Shown one piece after another: positions 50,262 to 50,971 of a DNA stretch of 50,971 nt (the first letter of the stretch is position 1; each line of letters begins with the position of its first letter). The DNA is taken from positions 1 through 50,971 of the forward strand of contig JAHDHH010000027.1 of the NCBI GenBank assembly GCA_020631405.1, given 5' to 3'. This DNA comes from Saprospiraceae bacterium (GTDB lineage: Bacteria; Bacteroidota; Bacteroidia; Chitinophagales; Saprospiraceae). Under the pieces are notes generated by a model. That model did not search any database. It was not told the DNA's origin and saw only the letters and a list, made by a program, of their open reading frames with translations. The position numbers were made by a program, and so were the translations under genes.

Positions 50262-50971
50262 CTATTTTAGAATCAACATTTTCCCATCATGAATCTCTCC
50301 TCCCAAATCTAACTTGTAGAGAATCAAACCATCTGACGGAAATTCATTTTCTTTCAATTCAATTATATTCGTCCCACTTCTGAGGCTCAATTGTTTACTC
50401 TTGATCAATCTTCCTTGCTCGTTATAAAAGAACAATGTACCATCTCCTCCTCTAGGACTTGTAATACACAAATTAGTGCTATATGACCAAGGGTTTGGAG
50501 AGTTAGATAGTGCTACTTCTGTATCTTCACTCACTTCCTTGAGCCGCAGCTCATGGGTTGTTATTGTGTTGCCTAAGTAGACCTCTTGAGTGAATGAAGA
50601 GGTTAGCTTCGGACTACTATTGCCACCAACAAGGTTGACTGTAAATAACACCTCATCATCAATACTATACATTGGTTGTGTATCAGAGTAACTAAGCCTC
50701 AACGTACTTCCATCAATAGTATAATGTGATTGATCAAATCCTGAAATAGCACTCTCAATAGCTATAATGTCTGAGCCAAAGTTAATCTCAACTTGGAAAC
50801 CTTGAAGTATCGCTGTCTTTGCAAGACTAAATTGAATTGCATTGTCCAGATATTGGAAGTTCAACTCAATCGGCTCTGCTCGATATTCTGTTTGTTGACC
50901 ACCTGCATTCAACGTGACACTGCCATTGACATCGCCAACCTTGACTGCGACAAAATCTATCAGCATGTCTT
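50262..50971 (-). CDS. C-terminal part of a T9SS-secreted protein (cut by the window edge)
   Basis: The frame continues beyond 50971, so the N-terminus is missing. The visible 234-plus residues start with FVAVKVGDVNGSV, a loop often seen before a beta-sandwich in large Bacteroidota surface proteins. A cohesin-like beta domain follows (about 35-130, LQGFQVEINFGSDIIAI). The C-terminal sorting domain starts near residue 150 (VALSNSPNPWSYSTNLCIT, then ELKENEFPSDGLILYKLDLGGEIHDGKMLIL). The Met nearest the edge is not the true start. Confidence 0.75.
   Translation of the reverse strand, partial: DMLIDFVAVKVGDVNGSVTLNAGGQQTEYRAEPIELNFQYLDNAIQFSLAKTAILQGFQVEINFGSDIIAIESAISGFDQSHYTIDGSTLRLSYSDTQPMYSIDDEVLFTVNLVGGNSSPKLTSSFTQEVYLGNTITTHELRLKEVSEDTEVALSNSPNPWSYSTNLCITSPRGGDGTLFFYNEQGRLIKSKQLSLRSGTNIIELKENEFPSDGLILYKLDLGGEIHDGKMLILK

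Noticed and set aside
1-50971. CRISPR arrays, tRNA or rRNA genes, insertion sequences, integrases
   Set aside because: No regularly spaced direct repeats, no recognisable RNA genes, and no transposase-like or integrase-like frames were seen.

Overview
The window looks like chromosomal DNA of a Bacteroidota member, most likely of the Saprospiraceae/Lewinella kind. That placement is inferred from gene content, not from a marker gene. The evidence is AT-rich sequence; four TonB-dependent receptors with an N-terminal carboxypeptidase-regulatory-like domain and no SusD partner; at least five proteins ending in a type IX secretion (T9SS, type A) sorting domain; a PorE-like OmpA protein; a fused SecDF; several upstream matches to the Bacteroidota promoter (TTTG, then TAnnTTTG); and few Shine-Dalgarno sequences. 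I see no rRNA, tRNA, CRISPR array, IS element or integrase. No stretch above 300 bp lacks a gene. The longest gaps are 1-231, 16443-16678 and 44846-45082.

Layout. 0.2-8.2 kb is housekeeping: Sua5-type tRNA threonylcarbamoyl-AMP synthase, a DEDDy exonuclease, a coiled-coil membrane protein, a DinB-like protein, acyl-CoA dehydrogenase, a NUDIX hydrolase divergent from pyrE (TTG start), an M42 aminopeptidase and a UbiA-like membrane protein. 8.3-14.5 kb is a TonB receptor followed by two paralogous T9SS-exported alpha/beta-hydrolase-fold proteins with an unusual nucleophile elbow. 14.5-22.8 kb holds the PorE-like protein, a free-standing NUMOD4-HNH-HTH gene, an FG-GAP/ASPIC-UnbV gene split by a 4-bp duplication, and a Kelch/FN3/GEVED T9SS protein. 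23-26.8 kb is secDF and a Kbp-like BON-LysM protein.

26.8-33.7 kb, minus strand, is the most system-like block: TonB receptor, then a small lipoprotein resembling an inhibitor-I9/propeptide fold, then a 1029-aa T9SS protein, then a DUF547 lipoprotein, with gaps of 57, 35 and 18 bp. 33.8-38.5 kb is a TerB-like protein, another TonB receptor, a GWxTD-like protein and a small lipoprotein. 38.6-42.1 kb, plus strand, is an M1 aminopeptidase and two membrane proteins. 42.2-51.0 kb has a fourth TonB receptor, holA with an M28-PDZ peptidase, a TolB-like lipoprotein with a LysE exporter, an SDR, and the C-terminal part of another T9SS protein running off the right edge.

The theme is outer-membrane uptake plus surface secretion: Sec export (secDF), T9SS-associated proteins and cargos, and periplasmic or surface peptidases. 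Most links between neighbours are inferred from strand and spacing. Domain calls are from reading the translations, not from a database search.
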